From assembly GCA_964495465.1 (NCBI GenBank), contig CAZBWE010000032.1, positions 1-24,260 on the forward strand: 24,260 nt of DNA. The letters are read 5' to 3'. The DNA is from CAZBWE01 sp964495465 (GTDB lineage: Bacteria; Planctomycetota; Phycisphaerae; Sedimentisphaerales; Anaerobacaceae). The position numbers and the translations under genes are program-made. The notes below the pieces were generated by a model that saw nothing but the letters and a program-made list of their open reading frames with translations, did not search any database and was not told where the DNA came from. Shown piece after piece: positions 7,064-14,203 of this stretch; positions within the stretch are counted from its first letter, which is position 1, and the number at the start of each line of letters is the position of its first letter.

Positions 7064-7462
7064 TTAACTCTGCTGACTTTGGCCAAATATATCCGCCAGT
7101 AATTTTTTAATTTTATTATCTTTGTCCAGCTCTGCTCTGTCCATAATATCCTGCAATTCACCTTTATCGAACCACAGACCATCGCCTCTTTGGCATCTAT
7201 CTACAAGCAGAGCCGGTTCGGAAGAACCAACGATTATTTTCTGCATTCTTCTATCACAAATGGGACACTTTCTTAACCTCTCAGAAGATTTAGAGTCCAC
7301 CTTGAACGAACCAAGAAGCTGTTCGGCCTTTTTCGGCTCGCCCAGGAGCAGTTCCAGTTCGCCGGCGTCAAGCCATATTCCGCCACAATCGGGGCAAAAA
7401 TCGATTTCAACGTCGGCAAGCTCGAGGGTAATCATCGCATTTTTACAAACCGGACAATCCAT
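7064..7462 (-). CDS. double zf-TFIIB zinc-ribbon protein
   Basis: 132 residues with two zinc ribbons of the zf-TFIIB type. The first is complete: MDCPVC (C3, C6) and DFCPDCGGIWLDAGEL (C23, C26). The second has KCPIC but then RCQRGDGLWFDKGEL, where the last ligand position is occupied by Gly/Asp, so it may bind metal weakly or with a different ligand. Such proteins are small and uncharacterised. I chose ATG 7462, which has GGAG six bases upstream, over the TTG at 7474. A good promoter lies at 7498-7526, giving a leader of about 30 bases. It is probably monocistronic or heads the downstream minus-strand set. Confidence 0.85.
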   Translation of the reverse strand: MDCPVCKNAMITLELADVEIDFCPDCGGIWLDAGELELLLGEPKKAEQLLGSFKVDSKSSERLRKCPICDRRMQKIIVGSSEPALLVDRCQRGDGLWFDKGELQDIMDRAELDKDNKIKKLLADIFGQSQQS

Positions 7463-7497
7463 AAAATTCTCCAATTCTGAAATTGCAATCCTGGGAC

Positions 7498-7526
7498 ATA
7501 TTATACAACCTGCTTTTTAATGTCAA
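7498..7526 (-). promoter_or_regulatory. sigma70-type promoter for the zf-TFIIB gene
   Basis: On the minus strand TTGACA (7521-7526) is followed after 17 bases by TAATAT (7498-7503). A perfect TATAAT overlaps it at 15-base spacing (7500-7505). The start codon is about 35 bases downstream. Confidence 0.6.
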
Positions 7527-7680
7527 CAAAAGCTTTTTGCCGATTTCATTATTATATGGGCAAATTGCCTGATGTTTCAACGTTTATAGAGTCGAAATTA
7601 TTCTTGACGGCCTCAACATAATCGATTATTGATTGCTTACTAAGAATGTCTTAAAACAATAAAATTAAGGACATAGGAAT

Positions 7681-8499
7681 ATGATAGTTGACTGCCATAC
7701 CCACATAAACTATGCACCCGATAAAGATATTGAAACATCCGAGCATCTGGAGGCAATGCAAACTGTTGATGCCTGCATAGTGTTGGCTGCACCGGGCGAA
7801 CCAAGTGACCAAGTCAATAAGAAGCTATCCGAGTACATAAATAAACATAAAGAAAAAATGGTCGGTTTTGCAATTATAGAACCCACCAAAGACAATATAG
7901 GCATCAAAAATTTAACCTCCATCAAGGACAAGCTTCAGTTAATGGGTGCAGTTTTGTATTGCTGTCGCTGTGGTTTTCACCCTGCTCACAGCAAAGCTAT
8001 GTGCTTTTACGAATCGGCACAACAACTCGGTCTGCCTATCTTTTTCCACAACAGCGGCATATTAGAATCAAATGACACCCTTGAATACGCCCAGCCATAC
8101 CTGCTGGACGAGGTTGCAAGAACATTTCCCGACCTGAAAATCATCATTGGCACAATGGGCGTGCCTTTTGTTGAGCAGACATTGTCGATGGTGGCCAAAC
8201 ACGAAAACGTCTTTGCAGATTTGACAATAAAGCCGGGCAATGTCTGGCAGATTTACAATATCGTGGTGGCGGCACACGAGCGCAGCGTGATGAATAAACT
8301 ATTGTTCGGCAGCGGCTTTCCGTCCGGCAGCGCAGGCGAATGTATAGAAACACTGCTCGGCCTTAATATGCTCCTGGCCGATACAAACCTGCCTACAGTC
8401 CCACGAGGCAACATTCGAAATATCATCGAACGCGATACCCTGGAACTGCTTGGGATAAAGAAGTATTTGCCGCAGTATTCCTTAAAGGAAGATAATTAG
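7681..8499 (+). CDS. amidohydrolase-fold protein with substituted metal ligands
   Basis: 272 residues with the Amidohydro_2 (ACMSD-like) TIM-barrel pattern. MIVDCHTHINY gives the first metal pair H6 and H8, and IFFHNSG gives H123. Two expected ligands are missing. The usual His in the GHxGGP-like strand is T158 (IIIGTMGVPF), and the usual Asp of GSDFP is G212 (FGSGFPSG). Ordinary hydrolysis or decarboxylation is therefore doubtful, and a binding or regulatory role is possible. AAGG lies eight bases before the ATG. The stop codon is two bases before the ATG of the sodium symporter gene, so the two are almost certainly co-translated and functionally linked. The fold call is good and the activity uncertain. 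Confidence 0.8.
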   Translation: MIVDCHTHINYAPDKDIETSEHLEAMQTVDACIVLAAPGEPSDQVNKKLSEYINKHKEKMVGFAIIEPTKDNIGIKNLTSIKDKLQLMGAVLYCCRCGFHPAHSKAMCFYESAQQLGLPIFFHNSGILESNDTLEYAQPYLLDEVARTFPDLKIIIGTMGVPFVEQTLSMVAKHENVFADLTIKPGNVWQIYNIVVAAHERSVMNKLLFGSGFPSGSAGECIETLLGLNMLLADTNLPTVPRGNIRNIIERDTLELLGIKKYLPQYSLKEDN

Positions 8500-8501
8500 C
8501 A

Positions 8502-10583
8502 ATGCCTGAGCTTTTAGAAGAGCAAAGGGAAAGCTGGGGAACAAGGGGCGGATTTATCCTCGCAGCGATTGGTTCTGCGGTAGGATTGGGCAACCTGTGG
8601 GGCTTTCCTTATAAACTTTACAGCTACGGCGGCGGAGCATTTTTAATTCCATACATCGTTGCGTTGTTCCTCATTGGTATTCCTTTGATGGTTCTCGAGT
8701 TCAGTTTCGGCCATTACACACAACGAGCTGCACCGTATGCATTTAAGCAGGCACATAAGCGATTCGAGCTTATCGGCTGGTGGGGAACCCTTATGGGCTT
8801 TATCGTCATCGTCTATTACGCGGTCCTTCTGGCATATTGTTTCAGCTTTTTATGGTACAGCATTGTCGGGATATTCAACGGAGGAAAGCTGCCCTGGGCC
8901 GGAGTAGGGATTGAAGGAGTTGAAAACGCAAAGAATTTCTTTTTTCAAGAGTATCTAAATTATCAGGATGGACCTGGACTTGGTCCTATCCAATGGAAGA
9001 TTGTCTGGCCTCTGTTCATCACATGGGCAACAATGTATCTTTGCATCTTTAGAGGTGTGAGGCTTGTCGGCAAAATCGTATGGCTGACCGTCCCCCTGCC
9101 CTGGTTAATGCTGCTCATATTGGCTGTGCGAGGTCTGACACTCGAAGGAAGCATGCAGGGGCTGGCTTATTACCTCGACCCGGTGTGGTCAGAGCTTACC
9201 AAACCTGCAACCTGGCGTTATGCCTTCGGACAGGTCTTCTTTTCTTTAAGTTTGGCTTGGGGTATAATGATTACATACGCCAGCTTCTTACACAGAAAAA
9301 GTGATATAAACAACAATGCAGCGATAGTAAGTCTCGCCGACTTCGCAACGAGTTTTATTTGCGGATTAGCAGTATTCGCCACATTGGGAGGAATGGCCTT
9401 CGTTACTCAGCAGACAGGCCATTATATACCTGTTGAAAAAGTGGCAGAGAAAGGCCCTTCGCTTGCTTTCATAGCGTTTCCCTATGCCCTGGCACAGTTG
9501 CCCTATTCTGCATGGTTCAGCTTCATTTTCTTTTTCGCACTCGTGACATTAGGGATTGACTCGGCCTTTTCGATTACCGAATCGATACTGGCAAGCATCG
9601 TCGATAAAACCGGATGGCGAAGAGATATCGTATTGCCGGGCATCAGCATAATCGGCCTTTTTTGCGGGCTGTTCTTCGTTACGAGAGGAGGATTAAACTG
9701 GCTTGGGACTATTGACGGCTTTGCCAACGGGACCTGGGGCATTGCATTTATGGGGCTGCTGGAGTGCCTGGTTCTCGGCTGGCTCTGGAGAATTGGAATT
9801 CTAAGACGTCACGCAAACAGCCGAAGCGACTGGAATCTTGGAAAATGGTGGGATTATCTGATACGGCTCGTAATCCCGGTATTTCTCGGCACTCTTTTCT
9901 TCTGGCAGCTCTTTGACGACTTAACTACCGAAGGGGGATTTTTAAGAAATCCGCAAGGACAATGGATAATTCCGAATTGCGTCGGGCTTGGCGTTATATT
10001 AGCGGTTCCTGTCGTTGCGGTCTTTTTCACCCTGGCCAAAGGCCGTAAAGATATCCAAATCCCACAGGATGAACAGCAGAATGTGCAAATTAGGGCCGGA
10101 TTCGGCGGACTGATAGTACTTTTACTGGCATTGCTTCCGGCAGCAGGCCTGTTAATTATGCTTTATAAAAGCTCCATTCCGGAGCTGGCCGAAAATGCCG
10201 TCAGAAATCCCCTGCTCTGGTCGATACTATCTGCCGGTTTCATCCTGATATTACTCAGTAATCTCATTCTGGACAAATATAATACCATTAGCAGTCAGGC
10301 CTCCTGGTTCGCAAGATGGGCTGGGATAATTGCAATAATGGACGTAAGCGCATCTATCGCGATAATCCTAATCGGCATAACTCATACCGTGAAACTTAAG
10401 CAATCACAGGCATCTATTCACCACGAGTTAAGTGGTATTTCATATATAATCCTTGCTGTAGTATTTTTGATTATAGTAGGCGGTTTGGGATGGTGCTTTT
10501 ATCGCGCAATTGCAGCAGTGACCAGGGGCGATGAGGAACAGCAACCTGACGAAGTTGGCGATGAACAAAAAGTAGGAAACTAA
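8502..10583 (+). CDS. neurotransmitter:sodium symporter (NSS/SLC6) family transporter
   Basis: 693 residues with at least 12 hydrophobic helices. TM1 carries the family signature GSAVGLGNLWGFPYKLYS, then GGGAFLIPYI. In most NSS proteins the residue before FP is Arg (R30 of LeuT, an outer-gate residue); here it is Gly. TM8 reads TLGIDSAFSITES, with Asp at the second sodium site as in animal SLC6 carriers, where LeuT has Thr-Ser. Family members import amino acids or amines with sodium. The protein is longer than LeuT (about 510 residues): extra helices follow a charged stretch near residue 520, and the tail is acidic (DEEQQPDEVGDEQ). The start ATG follows the amidohydrolase stop by two bases with AAGGAA upstream. 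The substrate is unknown. Confidence 0.9.
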   Translation: MPELLEEQRESWGTRGGFILAAIGSAVGLGNLWGFPYKLYSYGGGAFLIPYIVALFLIGIPLMVLEFSFGHYTQRAAPYAFKQAHKRFELIGWWGTLMGFIVIVYYAVLLAYCFSFLWYSIVGIFNGGKLPWAGVGIEGVENAKNFFFQEYLNYQDGPGLGPIQWKIVWPLFITWATMYLCIFRGVRLVGKIVWLTVPLPWLMLLILAVRGLTLEGSMQGLAYYLDPVWSELTKPATWRYAFGQVFFSLSLAWGIMITYASFLHRKSDINNNAAIVSLADFATSFICGLAVFATLGGMAFVTQQTGHYIPVEKVAEKGPSLAFIAFPYALAQLPYSAWFSFIFFFALVTLGIDSAFSITESILASIVDKTGWRRDIVLPGISIIGLFCGLFFVTRGGLNWLGTIDGFANGTWGIAFMGLLECLVLGWLWRIGILRRHANSRSDWNLGKWWDYLIRLVIPVFLGTLFFWQLFDDLTTEGGFLRNPQGQWIIPNCVGLGVILAVPVVAVFFTLAKGRKDIQIPQDEQQNVQIRAGFGGLIVLLLALLPAAGLLIMLYKSSIPELAENAVRNPLLWSILSAGFILILLSNLILDKYNTISSQASWFARWAGIIAIMDVSASIAIILIGITHTVKLKQSQASIHHELSGISYIILAVVFLIIVGGLGWCFYRAIAAVTRGDEEQQPDEVGDEQKVGN

Positions 10584-10592
10584 AACTATCCA

Positions 10593-10862
10593 CTATTTGG
10601 GTTTGAATCCTTTGACCTTATTGCCGGTGTATTTGGCACAGGCCTTTTCCAAATCCACATCACTTATGTTGGCCAGTGTGCAAAGCCAGGCAAACACATC
10701 GGCAAATTCTTCCTTTTTGTTTTTGTCATCCTTCGACGCCAGTGCGGTAGCAAGCTCACCGACCTCTTCAATAAACCACATAAATGTGGCTGGGACGCCT
10801 CTTTGCTCATCTCGCTTCTTGTATTTTTGTGAAATTATCTGTTGAAATTCGCTAATATGCAT
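10593..10862 (-). CDS. MazG-like nucleotide pyrophosphohydrolase
   Basis: 89 residues, a single-domain MazG-like protein. The four-helix metal site is visible as EEVGELATAL (E-x2-E type) and, after a Lys-rich loop, EEFADVFAWL (E-x3-D). These proteins hydrolyse nucleoside triphosphates to monophosphates and pyrophosphate, often as house-cleaning enzymes. The size fits the short MazG-like group rather than two-domain MazG. It lies 77 bp downstream of the Rrf2 gene on the same strand, and its end is only nine bases from the end of the convergent symporter gene. Confidence 0.88.
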   Translation of the reverse strand: MHISEFQQIISQKYKKRDEQRGVPATFMWFIEEVGELATALASKDDKNKKEEFADVFAWLCTLANISDVDLEKACAKYTGNKVKGFKPK

Positions 10863-10939
10863 TTGCCGACTATATAAACCACAATCACATAAATAACAAG
10901 TGCCTTTTTGTATGCCCTTAAGCTATTGTGATTCTCTTT

Positions 10940-11338
10940 TTACCCTTCAATCAGGTCTGAAAGTTTCGTCTTTTCAAAAACATTCCTGGCCTCAGTAATT
11001 GCTTTTATATAGACCTTCTCGGCTCGAACGCCGAATTTTTCTCCATGTGCCTGTTCAGTCAGGCTCAATTGATTGATAATAGGCCCGTCAACGGCTTCAA
11101 TTATCTGAAGCATTGTAATTTTTTTCGCCGGTCCAGCAAGTGAGAATCCGCCGCGAGGACCTCTTTTGCTGCGCAACACATTTACTCTGACTAACTGCTG
11201 GAGTATCTTGAGCAGATATTCTAAGGGTATGTCATATTTCTTAGATATGTCCTGAGACAAAATAATCTTTTGGTCTTTATGCTGTGCAATATAACCAACC
11301 GCTAAAAGTGCGTATCCTGTTGATCTACTTATTTTCAC
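10940..11338 (-). CDS. Rrf2 family transcriptional regulator without Fe-S cysteines
   Basis: 132 residues. The N-terminus is a typical Rrf2 winged helix: MKISRSTGYALLAVGYIAQ, the recognition region PLEYLLKILQQLV, and the wing RGPRGGFSLAGPAKKITMLQIIEAVDG. Well-studied relatives (IscR, NsrR, RirA) bind iron-sulfur clusters through three cysteines after this region. I find no cysteine in the protein, so it must sense something else or act without a cluster. TAAAGGAG precedes the ATG. It probably shares a transcript with the MazG-like gene and is divergent from the STAS gene, so it could control either side through the 373-bp intergenic region. Confidence 0.9.
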   Translation of the reverse strand: MKISRSTGYALLAVGYIAQHKDQKIILSQDISKKYDIPLEYLLKILQQLVRVNVLRSKRGPRGGFSLAGPAKKITMLQIIEAVDGPIINQLSLTEQAHGEKFGVRAEKVYIKAITEARNVFEKTKLSDLIEG

Positions 11339-11448
11339 TTTAATCTCCTTTAAAAAATATTAAAATTATCGAAAATGCGATTTACACTATATGAGGGGGC
11401 AAATAATCAATGGTCTCCATCGCAAAGTTAAGCCTTTCCTGACACTCC

Positions 11449-11465
11449 TTGATTGTCTAAATCAA
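11449..11465. promoter_or_regulatory. inverted repeat, candidate operator
   Basis: TTGATT and AATCAA are separated by five bases. Dyads of this size are typical of winged-helix dimers, and the Rrf2 gene is about 110 bp away. It does not match the published IscR or NsrR consensus closely, so it is only a candidate. Confidence 0.3.
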
Positions 11466-11648
11466 TAACCCCATTACTCTATAGAACCTCAGTAAATTCA
11501 TTATTACTATATATTCCAATATTTCAACAATTTTTATCTATGAAATACGTAAAATCTGAAAAATTTGACGAAATATTGCCGAATTATAAGAGTTCTTTAA
11601 AAAAATAATCAAAGAATCCCAAAAATTGTTTCCAGTTATGCAAAAAAC

Positions 11649-11677
11649 TTGACAGATAAGGTATTCTAACATAGGAT
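11649..11677 (+). promoter_or_regulatory. sigma70-type promoter for the STAS gene
   Basis: TTGACA (11649-11654) is followed after 17 bases by TAGGAT (11672-11677). The STAS start codon is 35 bases downstream with TAAGGAG before it. Confidence 0.6.
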
Positions 11678-11711
11678 TTCGCACAACTTTACTTTTCTTA
11701 AGGAGATTACT

Positions 11712-12083
11712 ATGGCTGAGATTAAGCCAAGGATAAGCGTGGAATATTCCGAAAACGCCACAATAATCACTTTTACCGACGAAAAAATCCTCGAAGAGAC
11801 GGACATTCAGGCAATTCTGAAGTCGATTATGTCTGTCGTTGAGCAAACCGAACGCATAAATCTTATCCTGGACTTCCAAAATGTCAGATTTTTATCCTCC
11901 GCTGTTTTAGGTCTCTTAATTAGAATTAGTAAAAGGATTTACGAGCACGATGGGCAATTAAAACTCTGTAATATAAATCCGAAAATCTACGAAATCTTCA
12001 AAATAACCCGGCTGAACAAAGTCTTCGATATTTACCAGGATATCGAAAGTGCAACTGAAAACACATCCAAAGCAAATGACTGA
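11712..12083 (+). CDS. STAS domain anti-sigma factor antagonist
   Basis: 123 residues, a single STAS domain (SpoIIAA/RsbV type). In the partner-switching scheme this protein, when unphosphorylated, binds the anti-sigma kinase and frees the sigma factor or another target. The core is visible as INLILDFQNVRFLSSAVLG, where SSA (S62/S63) takes the place of the DSSG phosphoserine motif. The helix after it (GLLIRISKRIYEHDGQL) and the strand LKLCNINPKI complete the fold. TAAGGAG lies five bases before the ATG, and a promoter lies at 11649. An RsbW-like ATPase follows 122 bp downstream, its expected partner. I see no sigma factor gene in the window. Confidence 0.9.
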   Translation: MAEIKPRISVEYSENATIITFTDEKILEETDIQAILKSIMSVVEQTERINLILDFQNVRFLSSAVLGLLIRISKRIYEHDGQLKLCNINPKIYEIFKITRLNKVFDIYQDIESATENTSKAND

Positions 12084-12205
12084 AAGCTCGTTCTGTTATA
12101 ACCATAAGGGCAAGAGTTGGCCAGCAAACCGCCAACAGCTCACTAATTTGGAAAATAACTCCTGATTATCCGGACCAGACAGGATATACCGGTTAAAATA
12201 AGATT

Positions 12206-12661
12206 ATGGCATCAGATACACCTATCAGTGATTCAATAGTTGTTGAAAGCACACCATCCGCTATTGTCGAAGTGTGCAGGGCAATTCTGCCCGCCCTTGA
12301 GGGTAACAGCTATGACCAGGAGGATGTTTTTGCCATCCATCTCGCCCTGGAGGAGGCCTTTATCAACGCCATCAAGCATGGCAATAAAATGGACCCAACC
12401 AAGAATGTCAAAATTGAATACTCCGTGGACCCGGATAAAATTGAAATCTCTATCTCAGACGAAGGTAACGGCTTTGACCCGCAAAACGTCCCGGACCCAA
12501 GACAGAGAGAAAACCTCTACAAAGCCGAAGGCAGGGGTCTGTTCCTTATGCGTTCGTATATGGATGTGATTAAATACAACGAAAGCGGTAACAATGTACA
12601 TATGATAAGATACAAAGAAAAGCCGTCCATTATGAAACACGGAAACCAAACACAAACATAA
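12206..12661 (+). CDS. RsbW-like ATP-binding anti-sigma kinase
   Basis: 151 residues, a GHKL ATPase domain of the HATPase_c_2 type, used by anti-sigma serine kinases such as RsbW and SpoIIAB. The ATP-site boxes are clear: N-box ALEEAFINAIKHGN (E49, E50, N54), G1 box DEGNGFDP (84-91) and G2 box GRGLFLM (108-114). It would phosphorylate the upstream STAS protein on Ser and bind a sigma factor or other target when the STAS protein is phosphorylated. The binding site upstream is weak. The pairing with STAS is direct. The target is not in view; in some systems such kinases control phosphatases or non-sigma partners. Confidence 0.9.
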   Translation: MASDTPISDSIVVESTPSAIVEVCRAILPALEGNSYDQEDVFAIHLALEEAFINAIKHGNKMDPTKNVKIEYSVDPDKIEISISDEGNGFDPQNVPDPRQRENLYKAEGRGLFLMRSYMDVIKYNESGNNVHMIRYKEKPSIMKHGNQTQT

Positions 12662-12712
12662 CAAAACTTAAAAAAAGTCCTGTATAACGATATACTGAAA
12701 AGCAGTAAAATA

Positions 12713-13360
12713 ATGATTAAAAGAATCGTCATCTTCTACGGTTGTTTGCTTGTTCTGGGTGGTTGCGTGTATAACGATGAACCAATGCCGGAGATTGTGC
12801 ACAGTTACCAGCCAGAGCCGAAACTTATCCAGCCGACGGTCATAAAACCGGCAAATAATACAAAGTATAGTAACAAAACCACACACGGATACTGGCTCCC
12901 TCCTTCGCATCTGGAAAAGAGTTGGTCGGCTATAGTAATACATCATTCGGGAACAACAAATGGAAATGCAGACATATTTGACAAATGGCACAGGCAAGGC
13001 AACCATTGGGAAGGGGTTGGTTACGATTTCGTTATTGGCAACGGAACCGACAGCACCGATGGCCAGGTCGAGGTTACCTTCCGCTGGCGACAGCAAATGA
13101 CAGGTGCTCATTGCAAAACACCCAACAACTGGGCCAACGAGGACGCAGTCGGAATTTGCCTCGTAGGTAATTTCAATGATACCTCACCTACGGATAGTCA
13201 GATGCGGTCGCTTCTGGAGCTCATCCGCTTCCTGCAGAACCGCTATCGGATTCCCAGAAGCCGTATATATGGCCATAACACCGCTCCTGGAGCAAGAGCG
13301 ACCGACTGCCCGGGGAAAAATTTCCCGATGTCAAAACTCAAGTCAATGCTTGATTACTGA
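12713..13360 (+). CDS. lipoprotein N-acetylmuramoyl-L-alanine amidase (Amidase_2/PGRP fold)
   Basis: 215 residues. The N-terminus is a lipoprotein signal ending in the lipobox LGGC (residues 15-18), so the protein should be anchored in the envelope. The catalytic domain starts at about residue 70 with IVIHHSGTT (first zinc His), continues with GVGYDFVIGNG and GAHC (the expected substrate-pocket region), and ends with YGHN and ATDCPG (second His and Cys ligands). These enzymes cut the bond between N-acetylmuramic acid and L-alanine in peptidoglycan. All zinc ligands appear intact. It follows the RsbW-like gene by 51 bp, linking the partner-switching pair to cell-wall turnover by position. A hairpin follows the gene. 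Confidence 0.9.
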   Translation: MIKRIVIFYGCLLVLGGCVYNDEPMPEIVHSYQPEPKLIQPTVIKPANNTKYSNKTTHGYWLPPSHLEKSWSAIVIHHSGTTNGNADIFDKWHRQGNHWEGVGYDFVIGNGTDSTDGQVEVTFRWRQQMTGAHCKTPNNWANEDAVGICLVGNFNDTSPTDSQMRSLLELIRFLQNRYRIPRSRIYGHNTAPGARATDCPGKNFPMSKLKSMLDY

Positions 13361-13426
13361 CCCGCTTTTAATAAGATATATTTAGGCATCTCTTAATAAA
13401 ACGCGTCCTATAAACCTACCTTAAAA

Positions 13427-13452
13427 TCAGGCGATATCGCTTTTTCGCCTGA
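13427..13452. other. hairpin downstream of the amidase gene
   Basis: TCAGGCGA and TCGCCTGA pair perfectly around a ten-base loop that itself begins within a palindrome, GCGATATCGC. No T-run follows the right arm on the plus strand, so it is a poor intrinsic terminator. It may be a processing or stability hairpin. Confidence 0.4.
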
Positions 13453-13510
13453 ATTGACTCATAATATTGCAGATAAGAAAGTAGCAGTGCGATTATACCG
13501 AAGATTGATG

Positions 13511-13566
13511 ATTGGTAAATGGTAATTGGTAATTATTTAACCATTTAACCAGTTACCATTTAACCA
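13511..13566. repeat. inverted pair of heptamer arrays, word TTGGTAA/TTACCAA
   Basis: The left half reads ATTGGTA, AATGGTA, ATTGGTA; the right half reads AACCATT, TAACCAG, TTACCAT, TTAACCA. The halves are opposite in orientation, and TAAATGGTAATTGGT (13516-13530) is complementary to 13548-13562 with one G-T wobble. A transcript could fold into a 15-bp hairpin about 25 bases upstream of the next start codon. It is the same word family as 251-290 and 24195-24260. Confidence 0.75.
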
Positions 13567-13587
13567 AGTGAGTAAGGAGCCGGTCAA

Positions 13588-14058
13588 ATGGATATGTATG
13601 ATTCATTATTTTATCCCGGATGCGTCCTAAACGAACAAATTGCCCGGCAGATTTTCGACATCCTGCCTGAGCAGAGTCTTATTATGACAATTATAGACAG
13701 GGACGGCAACTGCTGGCCGAGCAACTCCGAAAAATTTGCCGAGTTAAATATCAGCGACTTTGTCCTGAAGGAGCTCTGTGCTAAAATTGATGACGGCGCT
13801 GAGCCGGTCGTAACTCAGATTAATAACTGTAGTATAATTGCCTCACAATTAGCCACCGAACGAACTAATTGCGGCTACGTGATTCTCGCCCTTCCTCAAT
13901 ACAGCCCGGAATCAACCCTGGCAAATATCGGCCTGATTGAATTACTACTCAACCAGCTCAGCCTTATAGCCAATCTTATCGAGAAGAACAACCTTCTTCA
14001 CGAACTTCAAATGAAGCGCTTCAGCATATACGGCCAAAACGAACTGGCGTCGAACTGA
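13588..14058 (+). CDS. uncharacterised protein, GAF-like
   Basis: 156 residues with no confident family. It starts MDMYDSLFYPGC; a region around residues 25-50 (SLIMTIIDRDGNCW) looks like a sensor-domain strand pair. The end (CGYVILALPQ, then a long helix LLNQLSLIANLIEKNNLLHELQ) resembles the last strand and exit helix of GAF domains, which often lead into an output domain. Here nothing follows, so it could be a free sensor. AAGGAG lies eight bases before the ATG, right after the inverted heptamer array. The stop codon overlaps a 14-base palindrome (14056-14069). Position between the envelope amidase and the GH10-like gene suggests a role in the same unit. Confidence 0.65.
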   Translation: MDMYDSLFYPGCVLNEQIARQIFDILPEQSLIMTIIDRDGNCWPSNSEKFAELNISDFVLKELCAKIDDGAEPVVTQINNCSIIASQLATERTNCGYVILALPQYSPESTLANIGLIELLLNQLSLIANLIEKNNLLHELQMKRFSIYGQNELASN

Positions 14059-14203
14059 TACACGTATCACTCACCTCACATCTGTATAATAATCAGAAAC
14101 AGCCGAAGTTTGGCTTGCATCGCAGCAGCCAATTGATATAATTAGCGCTTAATCGATGATAAAGGACTAAACGCTGCTGTCCAATTGACAATTTGAGGGA
14201 AAA

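Larger units (their letters stand above)
11339..11711. other. divergent regulatory region between the Rrf2 and STAS genes
   Basis: It is AT-rich and non-coding as far as I can see. It contains an inverted repeat at 11449-11465 and a good promoter for the STAS gene at 11649-11677, described separately. The long minus-strand open frame from 11538 into the STAS gene is antisense noise. Confidence 0.6.

Noticed and set aside
7511..7540. Hairpin GCTTTT/AAAAGC followed by T-run, as a plus-strand terminator
   Set aside because: No plus-strand gene precedes it, and the same bases supply the -35 region of the minus-strand promoter.
11538..11879. Minus-strand open frame of 113 codons
   Set aside because: It is antisense to the STAS gene, which has a clear fold, promoter and binding site.
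12668..13111. Minus-strand open frame of 147 codons
   Set aside because: It is antisense to the lipoprotein amidase, whose zinc ligands and signal peptide are intact.
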